DNA from: Arsenophonus sp052401645
GTDB lineage: Bacteria; Pseudomonadota; Gammaproteobacteria; Enterobacterales; Enterobacteriaceae
Assembly (NCBI GenBank): GCA_052401645.1
Contig: CP198939.1
Location: 1,612,001-1,676,000, forward strand
DNA length: 64,000 bases
Direction of reading: 5' to 3'
Part shown: positions 11,426 to 23,511 of the stretch, piece after piece
How positions within the stretch are numbered: position 1 is the first letter of the stretch
Layout: each line of letters begins with the position of its first letter
Notes under the pieces: generated by a model
Database searches by the model: none
What the model was told of the DNA's origin: nothing
Seen by the model: the letters and a program-made list of their open reading frames with translations, nothing else
Made by a program: the position numbers and the translations under genes

Positions 11426-14039
11426 CATATTTATTAATTTAATAGTACTATATTTTATCAGAAATAAATTTATTGTATTATTTACAAGATCATCTTTTTA
11501 TTAATCAATTATTCTAAAAATTAATAATTATCAAATAAAATATTAAAAATTATCGTAATACTTTATTATTAAGTGATAGTTTTGTTATTTTTAGGTAAAC
11601 TTTTACAAGTTAATAAAATTAAAAAATAAATTTATGAAAATATATTAATTATATTTTCAATTTAAATGCCTTTTTCTATAAAAATATCTTTTATGTGTTT
11701 TTTATTAATTAATTTTATTAACCTTTAATATATGTATTTATATTTATATCTAACTTAATAATTAATTATTGATTTTAGTTAAAATAAATCATGAATTAGA
11801 CAATCCCATACTAATGATTAAACTAGTTTTCTCATCTATATTAAAGATGATGTGAAAAAAATTTTTTTTAATTAAATAAATCATATTATAACATTATTTA
11901 ATTTTGAAAAATTTTTTTTTGAAAAAATAATAGAAAATTATTTTTATCTATTATATATAACATAGGTTTTCTTTTTAGTAATTTTAAATTATTTCAATGC
12001 AACGATAAAATATTTGAGTTTAATTATTACATCATGTTTTTTAAACTAAAATAACTAATTAACATTAATTAGAATATCCATAGAAAATTCATATAAATTA
12101 TATGTATACTACAGAAATATCACCATTGTTTATTAAAATATTTAATAAATATAATTTAATAAAAGTGTAAAATATATAGTACATTACCATAATAGCATTG
12201 ATATTTATTCAAGTATATAAAATATTAATTATTTTAAAATTAGTACTAATAAATTAAAAACAAAAAAAATATATTAGATGTTTATATAGATAAATTAATG
12301 TTATTGAATTAAATAAATTATTTTATCATTAAATATTTTATAAAAAATTATAAACACTTATAAATTTATAAAAAATTTTAAAATTAAATATGTTTTAATC
12401 TTATTAAAAGATTTTTTAAAAAATAATATAAAAATAAATAAAAATTTATTTTTTTAAACGATTTTAGATAAATTGTAATAACTTAATATCAATTATCAAA
12501 ATTGATACTTTAAATAAAACACAAACATTATTTTAATTTTATTTTAATAAATATATAAATATTTTTATTAATATGTTATACATATAATAATATATATTAT
12601 CATATATATATTAAACTATTATTTAATTTTTTATACATTTTAACCAATACTTTTATCTTTTATAGGCAAAAGTAATATTATTAATATATAACATAGAATA
12701 TATATATAAATTTAAAATTATTTATATCATAATACGTAATATTTTAAATAAAATACTGTTAATTCAATTCATTAATAATATACTTAATTGATAATAAAAT
12801 CATAACGATTATTTCTTATTTTTTTATTAAAAAAATAAAATTTCTAATTATTTTTCTTTATGCTTTTTCTATGAAAATATAATAAATAAATAGTATAAAT
12901 ATTCCATAAAATATATAAAACTATAATTATTATATATCAATTCCAATAAATGATCAAAATCAGAAATTAATTTTTTTTAATAAATAAAACATTTATTTTA
13001 ATAAAAATATTTATCTATATTTAATATTTCTTTTTTTTAAAGTATATTTTTGTTATAAATAGAATTATAATTCTTATCTTAATATTTATATTTTATAATT
13101 TAAATTATAATAGGAAATTCAATTAATTTCAAGAAAATATTTAATTAATTAGTTGATATATATAACAATTATAAAAATAAAAAATAAATATATATTAATT
13201 TTATTGATATAAATAATTATTTACTTTAGTAGAGTAAAAGTAAAAAGTTTAATTTTAGTAAAATTCTATATAAAATTGGATATTAGTTTTATGTAAGTAT
13301 AATTTAAAATTATAAAAATAATTATAATTAATTAGTTAGTTTATGAAAAGAAAATAATATAGAATAGTTTAAACTTTTTTATTCAGTGATAATTTAGTAA
13401 TTACTAAAATAAAAGTTTAGCAAAAATACTTTTTTTATTTTATAAAATTTAATATTCATATGTAAAAAAAATTCTTTTATAAGTTTAATTAAAAATAATT
13501 AAATAATATTCATTATATAAAACTAAACAACTATATTACTTACTATAATTTCTTATAAAGTAATTTTAAAATAATGAAATATGATTACTTTCTTATTTTC
13601 ATTCAATATATTATATTATTTTATATATATTATTATTTATATTATTAAGAATAATAAAAATTAATAATTTAAACATATAAATAACAATATACTTCAAAGC
13701 TATTATTTATTATTTTAAAAGCAAATATAATAAAATTATTAAAATACAGTAAATTTATTATTTTTATATTTATCTATATGTGATTTTAATTTTATTTTAA
13801 TTGATAATATATCATAATTATTTATAAATTATTTTACTAATAAATAATTAAATTGATATCATTAAATAATCATTTTAACTTATCGTTATAATTATTCATA
13901 TTTATCATTTATAGTAATAAAATATTAAAAGTTAACTTAATATGTTTATATTAATAATATTTTATAATTCAATATTTAAGACTATCATAATATTAATATA
14001 TTTATAACAAATTAAATTTTAATTAAAATTTAATAACTT

Positions 14040-14063
14040 TCTTTATTTTAATTAAAATAAAGA
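14040..14063. repeat. Perfect 24-bp palindrome
   Basis: Bases 14040-14051 and 14052-14063 are exact reverse complements, with outer TCTTT / AAAGA. Confidence 0.55.
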
Positions 14064-15479
14064 TTATTAAAAATCTTTTTTATTAATTAATTCATTTCTA
14101 TAATATTATATATGTATTTTTTATTTTTTAAATCACTATTTGTTACTTATTTAATATATTTATTTGATACAGAAATCATATTAAATATTTCTAAAATATA
14201 GTTAATTTTTTAAAATTTTTATTTAATTTAATCAATTATTTTTAAAACAAAAAGAATATCATAACTATCAATAGAATAATAATACTTTTTCCAATTAATT
14301 ATATTATATAACTAATTAGAAAAAAAAGTAAAAATATTAAATTTATTTAATTTATAAATTTAATATTTATTCAATATTTATTATTATAAAATTTTTAAAA
14401 TATCATATTTTAAATAAATTTATTATTGATTAATACTAATTATATATTACGCATATCAATTATATTCTTATTTATTACAAATAATAAAATATATCTATTT
14501 AAATACAAATTCTAGTTTTATCCATTAATAATAATGTCACTGACTTAAATAATATAAAAAAATTCCAATATTAAAATAATTTTAAAATTAATATATTTTA
14601 CATTATATATCCATATATTATAAATAACTTATTTAAGACTATCTAATTATTAAAATAATAAAGATATTATATCTTTGATTTTAAATGATTATTAAATTAA
14701 CTTTAATTTTCTTATTTTTAAATTATCATCGATATTAATTAATAATCATTTTTAATATAATTATATTTTACTAGATTAGTTAATATTTATGTTATAACTA
14801 ATAAGTTAATATTACTCAACAAAATCATTAAATATTCCAATAAATAAAAAATTACTTATTTTAGATAACAATCATTATATTTATAGCATAAAATACTATT
14901 AAAATAAATCAGATAAATTATTAATTTTAATTAATTAAAAAAAAATAAATTAATTAATTATTATTTCATTTTAATTTTGATTTCAAATAAGTATAAGTTT
15001 TTTATATTTTAAACTTAATATAAATTTCTACTATTAACAGAAAATAAATATAGGAATTTATATTATATAAAATATTTAAAAATAATTTTATTGAAATTAA
15101 ATTTCATCATAAATAATTATTATAATATTAATAAACAATATATTTTCGCTTATTTATAATAATTAGGATCTTAACTAAATATTAAAATTAAATTTAAAAA
15201 TAAATTTAATAAAAAAATATAATTTAAATATAATTTTTTATAAAATTATGTAATAAATAATATTAAATAAATTTAAAATAATTAATAATATAAAATAAAA
15301 ATAGATAAAATTATTAAAATTTATTTATATATAATATTTATTAGATATACCAGAGTTTTACTAAAAATATAATATTTAAATAATTCGATTCTATATACGA
15401 TTAAACCTATACAATTATTTTTCTTTAAAATGTATTTAAAATTATTTTATATAAAATTTAAATCAAAAATATTATAAAC

Positions 15480-15514
15480 TAAATTTCAATTATGAAAAGA
15501 ATAATTGAAATTTA
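15480..15514. repeat. Inverted repeat, 14-bp arms, 7-nt loop
   Basis: Arms 15480-15493 and 15501-15514 are exact reverse complements with one G-C pair. Confidence 0.6.
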
Positions 15515-16427
15515 TAAATAAAAACTTTTTTATTCTAATAATAATTTAATCGTTAATCAATTAATATTAACTTAAAATTAGTTGTTAGATTTAAATTAAA
15601 ATTTAATAATATTTTTTATATATAAATATTATAATAACAAAACTTATATATTATATAAACAAAAGATAAAATATTATATATATAATATTTTTTAAGAAAT
15701 AAAATTTAAAAAAAAATAAAATTATTAATAAATTAGAGTACTACTGTAACAGTAATGCATTTATAAATAATAATAAAAATAATTTACATAAAATTAATTA
15801 TAATTTTAAAACAAATATTTAAACAATAACTATTTTTACATGAAAAACTAATATTTTCTAATCATTATTTAAAATTTACTTAATAAAAAAAATTACTTAA
15901 ATTTTAAATAATTCTTACTACAACAAATTTATTTTTATTTTAAAAACTTAATAATATTTATGTTATATATTATAAAGTATACATTAATATAATTTATTAA
16001 AATAATGAATAAAAATTATTTTTTAAAATTAATCTATAATATAGATATTATATTTTTATAATAAAGATAAATTAATTTATTAAAAATTTTATTAATTTAT
16101 TTTGATTTTTTATCATGTTGATATTACAACTAATTTTTGAGATTTAATTATAAATATAATTGGTATATTATTAATAAAAATCACTTTAGTATTTATCTAT
16201 TATTGTGACTAATTATATTAATGAGACTAGAAAATCTTCATTTTTATAAAGACTGTTAATAACGTAATTTTAATTTATTTTTAATTTTATTCATAATTCA
16301 ATTTTTTTTGTATAAAAAGAAATTAGAATAATTATAAAATTTCAATTAATAATTAATAAGAAATTTTTATAAAAATACTATATAATTATCATAACTTAAA
16401 TTATAACTATCAATATAAATCATTTAT

Positions 16428-16468
16428 AATTATAATTAGTATTTTTATTCAAAATGCTAATTATAATT
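16428..16468. repeat. Inverted repeat, 18-bp arms with one G-T wobble, 5-nt loop
   Basis: Arms 16428-16445 and 16451-16468. First of three hairpins packed within 320 bp. Confidence 0.7.
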
Positions 16469-16631
16469 TATTAATTTTGATTTTATAGGATTATGTTTTA
16501 AAATATAATTTATTTCTATTATTGATTAGCTCTATATGTTATTAACATTTAAATATTAATAAATAATAAGTCTTAACATCATTAATTAATTTTAAAATTT
16601 TATTATAATCATATTATCAAATAATAAGAAA

Positions 16632-16662
16632 TTTTAGTATTGTAAATATTGCAATACTAAAA
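16632..16662. repeat. Inverted repeat, 11-bp arms, 9-nt loop
   Basis: Arms 16632-16642 and 16652-16662 (TTTTAGTATTG / CAATACTAAAA), with two G-C pairs. Confidence 0.55.
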
Positions 16663-16698
16663 GGATTAAAATAATAAAATTATTAATATTTTAATAAA

Positions 16699-16746
16699 AA
16701 TTAAACAACTATTATTTTGTATATATATAATAATAGTTGTTTAATT
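16699..16746. repeat. Inverted repeat, 18-bp perfect arms, 12-nt loop
   Basis: Arms 16699-16716 and 16729-16746 are exact reverse complements (core AAACAACTATTATT). Third of the hairpin cluster. Confidence 0.75.
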
Positions 16747-18694
16747 AATCATATTATATACTAATATTCTTATCAAATTCTAATAAAATTAATAATTAAA
16801 TTTAATTATAATTATAAAGTATTTCACTAAAAATTTTTTAAAAATTGTCTAAATATGTATTATTTAAAATAAAAATAAAATAGATTATTAAATCTATTAA
16901 TACTTATTTTAAAAAATACTATTTTCAAATTTATTAAAATAACGATAAAATATATATAAAATTTCAATATAATATGAATATAAAAATAAATTATATATAA
17001 TCTTAATACTTTGTTAGAAATTTAAGTAACTACCTTCTTATGATAGTTTTACTATTGTATTATATGACTTTATATTTATTGTATATAGAATGAAATTTTT
17101 TATTATAAAAAGCTATAATTAAATATATAATTAAGATTTTAAAAAAAGTTAAAAAACCTTATAAAATATTTATTGTAGTTATAATAAATTTATTAAAAAA
17201 TATATTAATACGAATAATATTTTATTTAATATAAATTAATATGATATAATAATGATATACTATAATTAAAACTAATTAATTTGGAAATTAATAATTATCA
17301 GTTAACATATGAAATTAATTCATATAAAATATAATAATTATTAATAAAAAGAAAATATTATATTTTATATATAAATTATTACTTTTTATATTTGCAATAA
17401 ATATATGTATTATAAATTTTTAATTTAGTATATTTAAAATCAATATTTAAATAATTAAATTTATATTTTAATTTATTAAAAAAAATTTTTGAATAAAATT
17501 TTATATTTAATAATGATGTTTTCATATTTTAAAATAACATCAAAAATCAACTTGCTAGTTTTAAAATAATTTTATATAAGTTTTATATACATTTATTTTA
17601 ATTTTTATAAATTAAGAATTTTATATAAAATTAAAATAATTATTTAAAATAAAACATCAATTTTTAAATTTAATTTAATAAATTAAATTAGTATACTATT
17701 TACTTTATTTATATTTTTAATACTAATTTAGTTATATTATATTAATTAATTATTTCAATAAAAATAAAAAGATAAAAAATCGTTATAAAATAACGTTATT
17801 CTAATTTTTATTAATCTATATTTGATAAACTGTATCACTGAAATTGAATTATATATAAATATTATTTATAAAATAATTTTAAAAAATATAAATATTATAA
17901 AATAGTATTTTAATTATATATTAAATAATTTATTTAAATATGTTTATATTTTATTAGAAATTTATTAATAATAATTATAATAATACTTTTCTAATTATTG
18001 GTTAAATGTAATTATAGCTAAACTTGAACTATTTAAAGCATAATTAAAATAATATTAAATTATAATAATTTAATTAAAGAAAGTTATTATAGTACATTTT
18101 AATACAAAAAATATTTTTTAATAAATAAAATTATTTAAATAAATTTAATAACTGAATTATAAAAAGATATTTTTTAATCATAATCAATTTTATATGCAAT
18201 TTAACTAAAATACTAAATAATATTATTAATTATAATAAATCAGTTTATAACTTTATATTATTATATGAAAAGATAAAATGAATAATTCATATAAATTATA
18301 AAGTCAATATTAAATTCATATTCATCAATATAAAACATAAAAATAATTTAATCATTGATATTTATAATTTTTATGATTATTAAATTATAATATAATTAAT
18401 CATATGTATTAAATCTAAGAAAAGTAACAAATATCTTTGTATCTTTTTTATTACATTATTTATTTATTAAATATTAATAAACTTTAATTTTAAAAATAAA
18501 AAGATTACTTAAATAGTATTTTATGTTACATTTTAATTAATTTAAATTATTTATATAATTTATTATTAATTTTAACAAAAAGTAATATTTATGTAAATAA
18601 ATAATTTTAAATGAAGTTAAGTAAATTATTATAGTTTATTTAATTTATCAAATTATTTTATTTAAAATATTATAAATAGGAGAGAAATATTTTG

Positions 18695-20115
18695 ATGGGA
18701 CTGATCGAAAGTTTTAATAATATTCTCTGGAATGGTATATTAATCTATTTATTGCTAGGTGTAGGTATATATTTTACTCTAGGCACTGGACTTGTTCAAT
18801 TTAGGCATTTTGGACATACGTTTACTATACTAAAGAATAGCAATAAATCAGATAGCTCAGGTATATCATCTTTTCAGGCTTTATGTACAAGTTTAGCAGC
18901 TAGGGTTGGTACTGGAAATCTTACAGGTGTTGCAATTGCATTAACTGCTGGAGGACCTGGTTCTATTTTTTGGATGTGGCTTGTTGCTTTAGTCGGGATG
19001 GCTACCTCATTTGCTGAAAGCACATTAGCACAATTATATAAGACAAAAGATAATAAAGAAAATTATCGTGGTGGTCCAGCATACTATATGGAAAATGGTC
19101 TTAAAATGCGCTGGATGGGAGTTCTTTTTTCTATATTTTTTATTATTACATTTGGTCTAGTATTCAATTCTGTTCAAGCTAATTCAATTGCTCAAGCAAC
19201 AGCTGTAGCTTTCGGTTTTAATCAATTTCACGTAGGTATAATACTTGCAATAATTTGTGGCATTATTATTTTTGGTGAATTACGTTCAATTGCTCGAGTT
19301 GCAGAACTCGTTGTGCCTATAATGGCAATTGCTTATCTAATGTTAGCTTTTTGGGTGATGATCAACAATATTGAACGTTTACCAGATGTTTTTTTATTAA
19401 TTATTAAACATGCTTTTGGTTTGCAAGAAGTTATTTGTGGAGCTTTTGGCTATAGCACTTCTCAAGCTATAACACAAGGAATACAACGTGGTCTATTTTC
19501 AAATGAAGCTGGTATGGGATCAGCACCAAATGTCGCAGCAGCAGCTTCTCCATATCCACCACATCCAGTATCTCAAGGATATATGCAAATGTTAGGTGTT
19601 TTTATAGATACTTTAGTAATTTGTAGTGCAACAGCAATTATTATAATTTCTTCTGGCGCATTAGATAACTCTGATAGTAATATTAGTGGAATTGAATTAA
19701 CACAAAGAGCATTTTCTTTAGCTGTTGGTGATTGGAGTAAGATTTTTATTGCAATAGCTATTTTTTTCTTTTCTTTTACTTCAATTATTGCAAATTATTC
19801 TTATGCAGAAAGTAATATTGTTTTTTTAAAAAAAAAAATATATCTAGATTATACATTCTTAAGTTTGCTACATTAGGAATGATTATTTTTGGATCGATAG
19901 CAGAAATGCCATTAGTTTGGAAATTAGCTGATATATCAATGGGATTAATGACATTAATAAATCTAATTTCAATATTAATGTTATCTGGTATAGTATTTAA
20001 GCTTAACAAAGATTATAATAAACAACGAAATATTGGTAAATTACCAATATTTGATATAAATGCTTATCCTTATATTAAAAAAAATATAAAAGATGATAAT
20101 ATTTGGAAAAAATAA
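18695..20115 (+). pseudogene. alsT: Sodium:alanine/glycine symporter, frameshifted at a poly-A run
   Basis: Member of the alanine or glycine:cation symporter family (E. coli YaaJ/AlsT), an inner-membrane protein importing a small amino acid with Na+. The first frame covers residues 1 to about 377 of a typical protein, with TSLAARVGTGNLTGVA, FSNEAGMGSAP and many membrane helices. The frame breaks at T7-A11 (19821-19838). The other frame resumes with FATLGMIIFGSIAEMPLVW and runs to the stop at 20113-20115, as in YaaJ. Adding one A restores a 473-residue protein, against about 476 in E. coli. The ATG at 18695 is chosen over TTG at 18692 because AGGAGAG (18679-18685) is better spaced for it. Either a fresh frameshift or a gene rescued by slippage on the A run; everything else is intact, which favours continued selection. 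Confidence 0.9.
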
Positions 20116-20152
20116 ATTTTAAAAAAAATAAAATAAGAAAGTGTTATAATTC

Positions 20153-20220
20153 AATCAGTTATCTATTATGATAAAAAATCATCGCACAAGAAGATTTTTT
20201 ATCATAATAGATAACTGATT
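20153..20220. repeat. Long inverted repeat, 28-bp perfect arms, 12-nt loop, after alsT
   Basis: Arms 20153-20180 and 20193-20220 are exact reverse complements; the loop is ATCGCACAAGAA. It begins 37 bp after the alsT stop, so it may end alsT transcription, yet it lacks the classic T run straight after the stem. The longest arms in the window. Confidence 0.9.
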
Positions 20221-22660
20221 ATATATTTTATAAATTATTATTTTGTTAAAATTGGATAATTTATATTAAAATAAATAAGTTATTTTTTTTAAAAAAAACT
20301 TATTTATTTAAACTAAAAAATAATTTAGAATAAATTTCTATAACTTATTCCTATCAAAAAGAATTTATAACATTAAATATTAATGAGATTCTCTTTTTAT
20401 CTAAAAGAAATAATTAAATATTATTTTATACATTTATTTATAAAATATATTTATCTAATGTAAATTATAATTATTCTGTATTGATTTTTTTTAAAAAAAA
20501 TATCAGATTTAAAATAAATATTATTATATTTATAATATCACAACAATTTTTTTTTACTAAAAAATTAGTATAATTTTTATTATATTTTATATTATGCTTA
20601 TTTCTAAAATTTTAGAGAAGATCTTTAGAAACTAATATTATAATTATAGATTATTTTTTACAATTATAATTCATTATCTACATAAAATTTATATAAACTT
20701 ATCAAACAACCTATTGATTATCCTTTATAACTTATAATTAATCAATCTTTTAATAAATTAGTTTTCTATGTAAAACATTTTTATAATTTAATTAATTTTT
20801 TATATATAATAAAACGTTTTAATATAACAAATATTGTATTTAATTTTTATTTATATAAAATTGAAAAAAAATTTTTCATAATTTCTATTATTATTTTATC
20901 ATCTATAATAATTTTTATTATTAAATAAATTATTAATCAAAATTTTAATTTTATTATGATAAGTTTAATTAATAATGAAAATTATTATTATTTTTTATAG
21001 TTAAATAATATATAATAACTGTTTATAAATAAAATATATAACTGATTTATTAATTTTTAATTTAATATTAATATATTTTAAGAATGGTAGAAAATAAAAT
21101 TAATTTTTTTATAAAAATATAAATATATGATATAAAAAAAATTAATATAATGTTTATTTTTTTAAAATTATTTTTTAAAGATTAAAATCTTATCAGTTAG
21201 TTAATAGTCTTATTTAATATAATTATAAACAAAATTTATATTATTTCTTTAAATATTTTAATATATAAAATAAAATATTATGACAATAAAAGAATAAATC
21301 CTTCTAATAATTGTTATCTTTATTATTTATTATTATATTTATTAATTTATTCAAAATAAATATATAATTATATATTATTGTTTTTTAGATATAAATTAAA
21401 AGAGTGATTCTAATTTTTTAGAGAAATAAATTTAAATAACTAGATATTAAATGTTATATATATTATCTTTAAAATATTAATTTTATTTACAAAAGAAGTT
21501 AAATTAACTTTATTTAAACTAATTATTTAAATTTTATTTGAATAAATGATAAAATAAATAAATTAATATAATAATATTATTATATTAATTAATAATATTA
21601 TATTAGCTTTAATAAATCGAATAACTTTGATTATTATATATAATAATATATAAATTATATATAATATATATAATGACAATATAAAAATAAAATAATTTTT
21701 TAATTAAAAATTATTTTTAAATAAGATATATTCTAATTTATTCTTATTAATAGAGCATTTTTTTAAAACAATTGAATTATTCTATTAAAATATAATGAAA
21801 TATAAATAAAAGAAAATAATTAGTTTTATTCAAACTATGTAATGTAATAACTTATTATTTTATTAATTAGAAATTTTAAAAATAATTATTAAAATTTATT
21901 ATTAGTTTTTTAATTATTTCTTAAATATAAAAATATTTTTATTAATTTTAATTGATTAAAATAATTATTTGATTTTTTTTTAATATAATACTAATTAACT
22001 TGAGTAAATATTTATATTTAAAATTAAAATATATACTAATACTGATTAGTAATCTAATTTATTTTTATAATAATTAATCTAATTGATTATATAATTAAAT
22101 ATATTTTATAATAAAAATATTAATTTTTTATAATTGAAATATTAATAATTATTGTATAAATTATTTTAGTTTTGATCTAATTATTATTAAATAATTATTC
22201 ACAAACATCAGAATAAATATTAAATATTTTTAAAATAAATAATAAAACTATTCATCTTATCTTTATTATATTAATTTTTTATTCATATGATAATTATCAT
22301 ATTTTAAATAGATATAGCTAATAATAAAATAATTGTTTATTTTTATTTTCACTATGATATTAATCATATATTACATTTTTTTAAAAAATATAAATTTCAC
22401 TATCTATAAATTTATAATAATTTAAATATATATTTATATACTATATATTATATATTATCAAAAATAAAGTTTAATATTTCGTATTTTAAATAAAATAAGT
22501 AAATATAATTTTATTATTGAATTTATTACCGTTTTAATCTTAGTAACATCTAATTACAGTTTAATCAATTGTTTACTAAATAATAAGAATTATAATTACG
22601 AATATTTTTAATTATATAATTTAATAATTAATTAGATTTTTATATATATTTAAAATAAAA

Positions 22661-22730
22661 TTACGAAATAAAATAAAAATAATTTTTAAAATTTAAATTT
22701 TAAAAATATAATATTTATTATATTTCGTAA
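22661..22730. repeat. Nested hairpin
   Basis: Outer arms TTACGAAATA (22661-22670) and TATTTCGTAA (22721-22730) are exact complements. Between them lies a perfect 24-bp palindrome (22683-22706). Together they could fold into one long imperfect stem. Confidence 0.6.
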
Positions 22731-22912
22731 CAATTTTATTTAATTTTTATTTTAGTTATTATTTCAACATAAATAACTAAATTTATGTTTAAATCATTAT
22801 TATATTGCTTTGATTATTATATTATAAACAATTTTTATTTATAAAAATTAGAATAATAAATTTATTGATAAATTAGTAATTAACAAATTCATTTAAATTT
22901 ATAGTTGTTTAT

Positions 22913-22953
22913 AAGTTACTTAATTTTATATTTAATATAAAATTAAGTAATTT
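22913..22953. repeat. Terminator-like hairpin, 17-bp perfect core arms
   Basis: Core arms 22916-22932 and 22934-22950 are exact complements around one T, extended by a G-T wobble and two A-T pairs, and followed on the plus strand by a short T run and CC. No gene is near. Confidence 0.7.
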
Positions 22954-23483
22954 TCCTTCGAGTATTTAACTAAATATATATAGTATTTAGTGATATCAAT
23001 AAATATGATTAAATAACATTATTAGATAATTTTGTTAATACTATATTTTATATATATAAAGATTTATTTATAAATAAAAAATCATGAGCTTTATATAAAC
23101 ATTAATTTATTTATCTATTATTTAATGTAAAATAATATATATATTAATATTTATTAATATATATATTTATATCATTTTTACTCTTATTAAAAATGATAAT
23201 CATTATAATAATATTCATATTTTTATATAACTAATTTTTATTATAAATAGGATTAATGATAAAATCGATAGTTTACTTGACTCTATATTGATTTGTTTTC
23301 TATATTATAAGAATAATCTTAAGTTTAATTATACAAGTAAATATGTTGCTGTTTTTTATTAAGAAACGTATATAGATTTTTACATTAATAATTAAATATA
23401 ATTGTATTTTTTTATAATTAAAAATTTTTTACTAAAATAGTAGAATATATACTTATTTTTAATAAAAAGTAGTTATTTTAGTT

Positions 23484-23511
23484 TTAAATATGAATAAAAA
23501 TTCATATTTAA
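23484..23511. repeat. Inverted repeat, 12-bp arms, 4-nt loop
   Basis: Arms 23484-23495 and 23500-23511 are exact reverse complements with one G-C pair; the loop is AAAA. Confidence 0.5.

Larger units (their letters stand above)
11426..18670. other. Gene desert of about 7.2 kb
   Basis: No supported gene on either strand. It holds several inverted repeats (14040-14063, 15480-15514, 16428-16468, 16632-16662, 16699-16746) and otherwise near-featureless A+T sequence rich in stop codons. No remnant of an ancestral gene could be recognised by eye. Confidence 0.8.
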
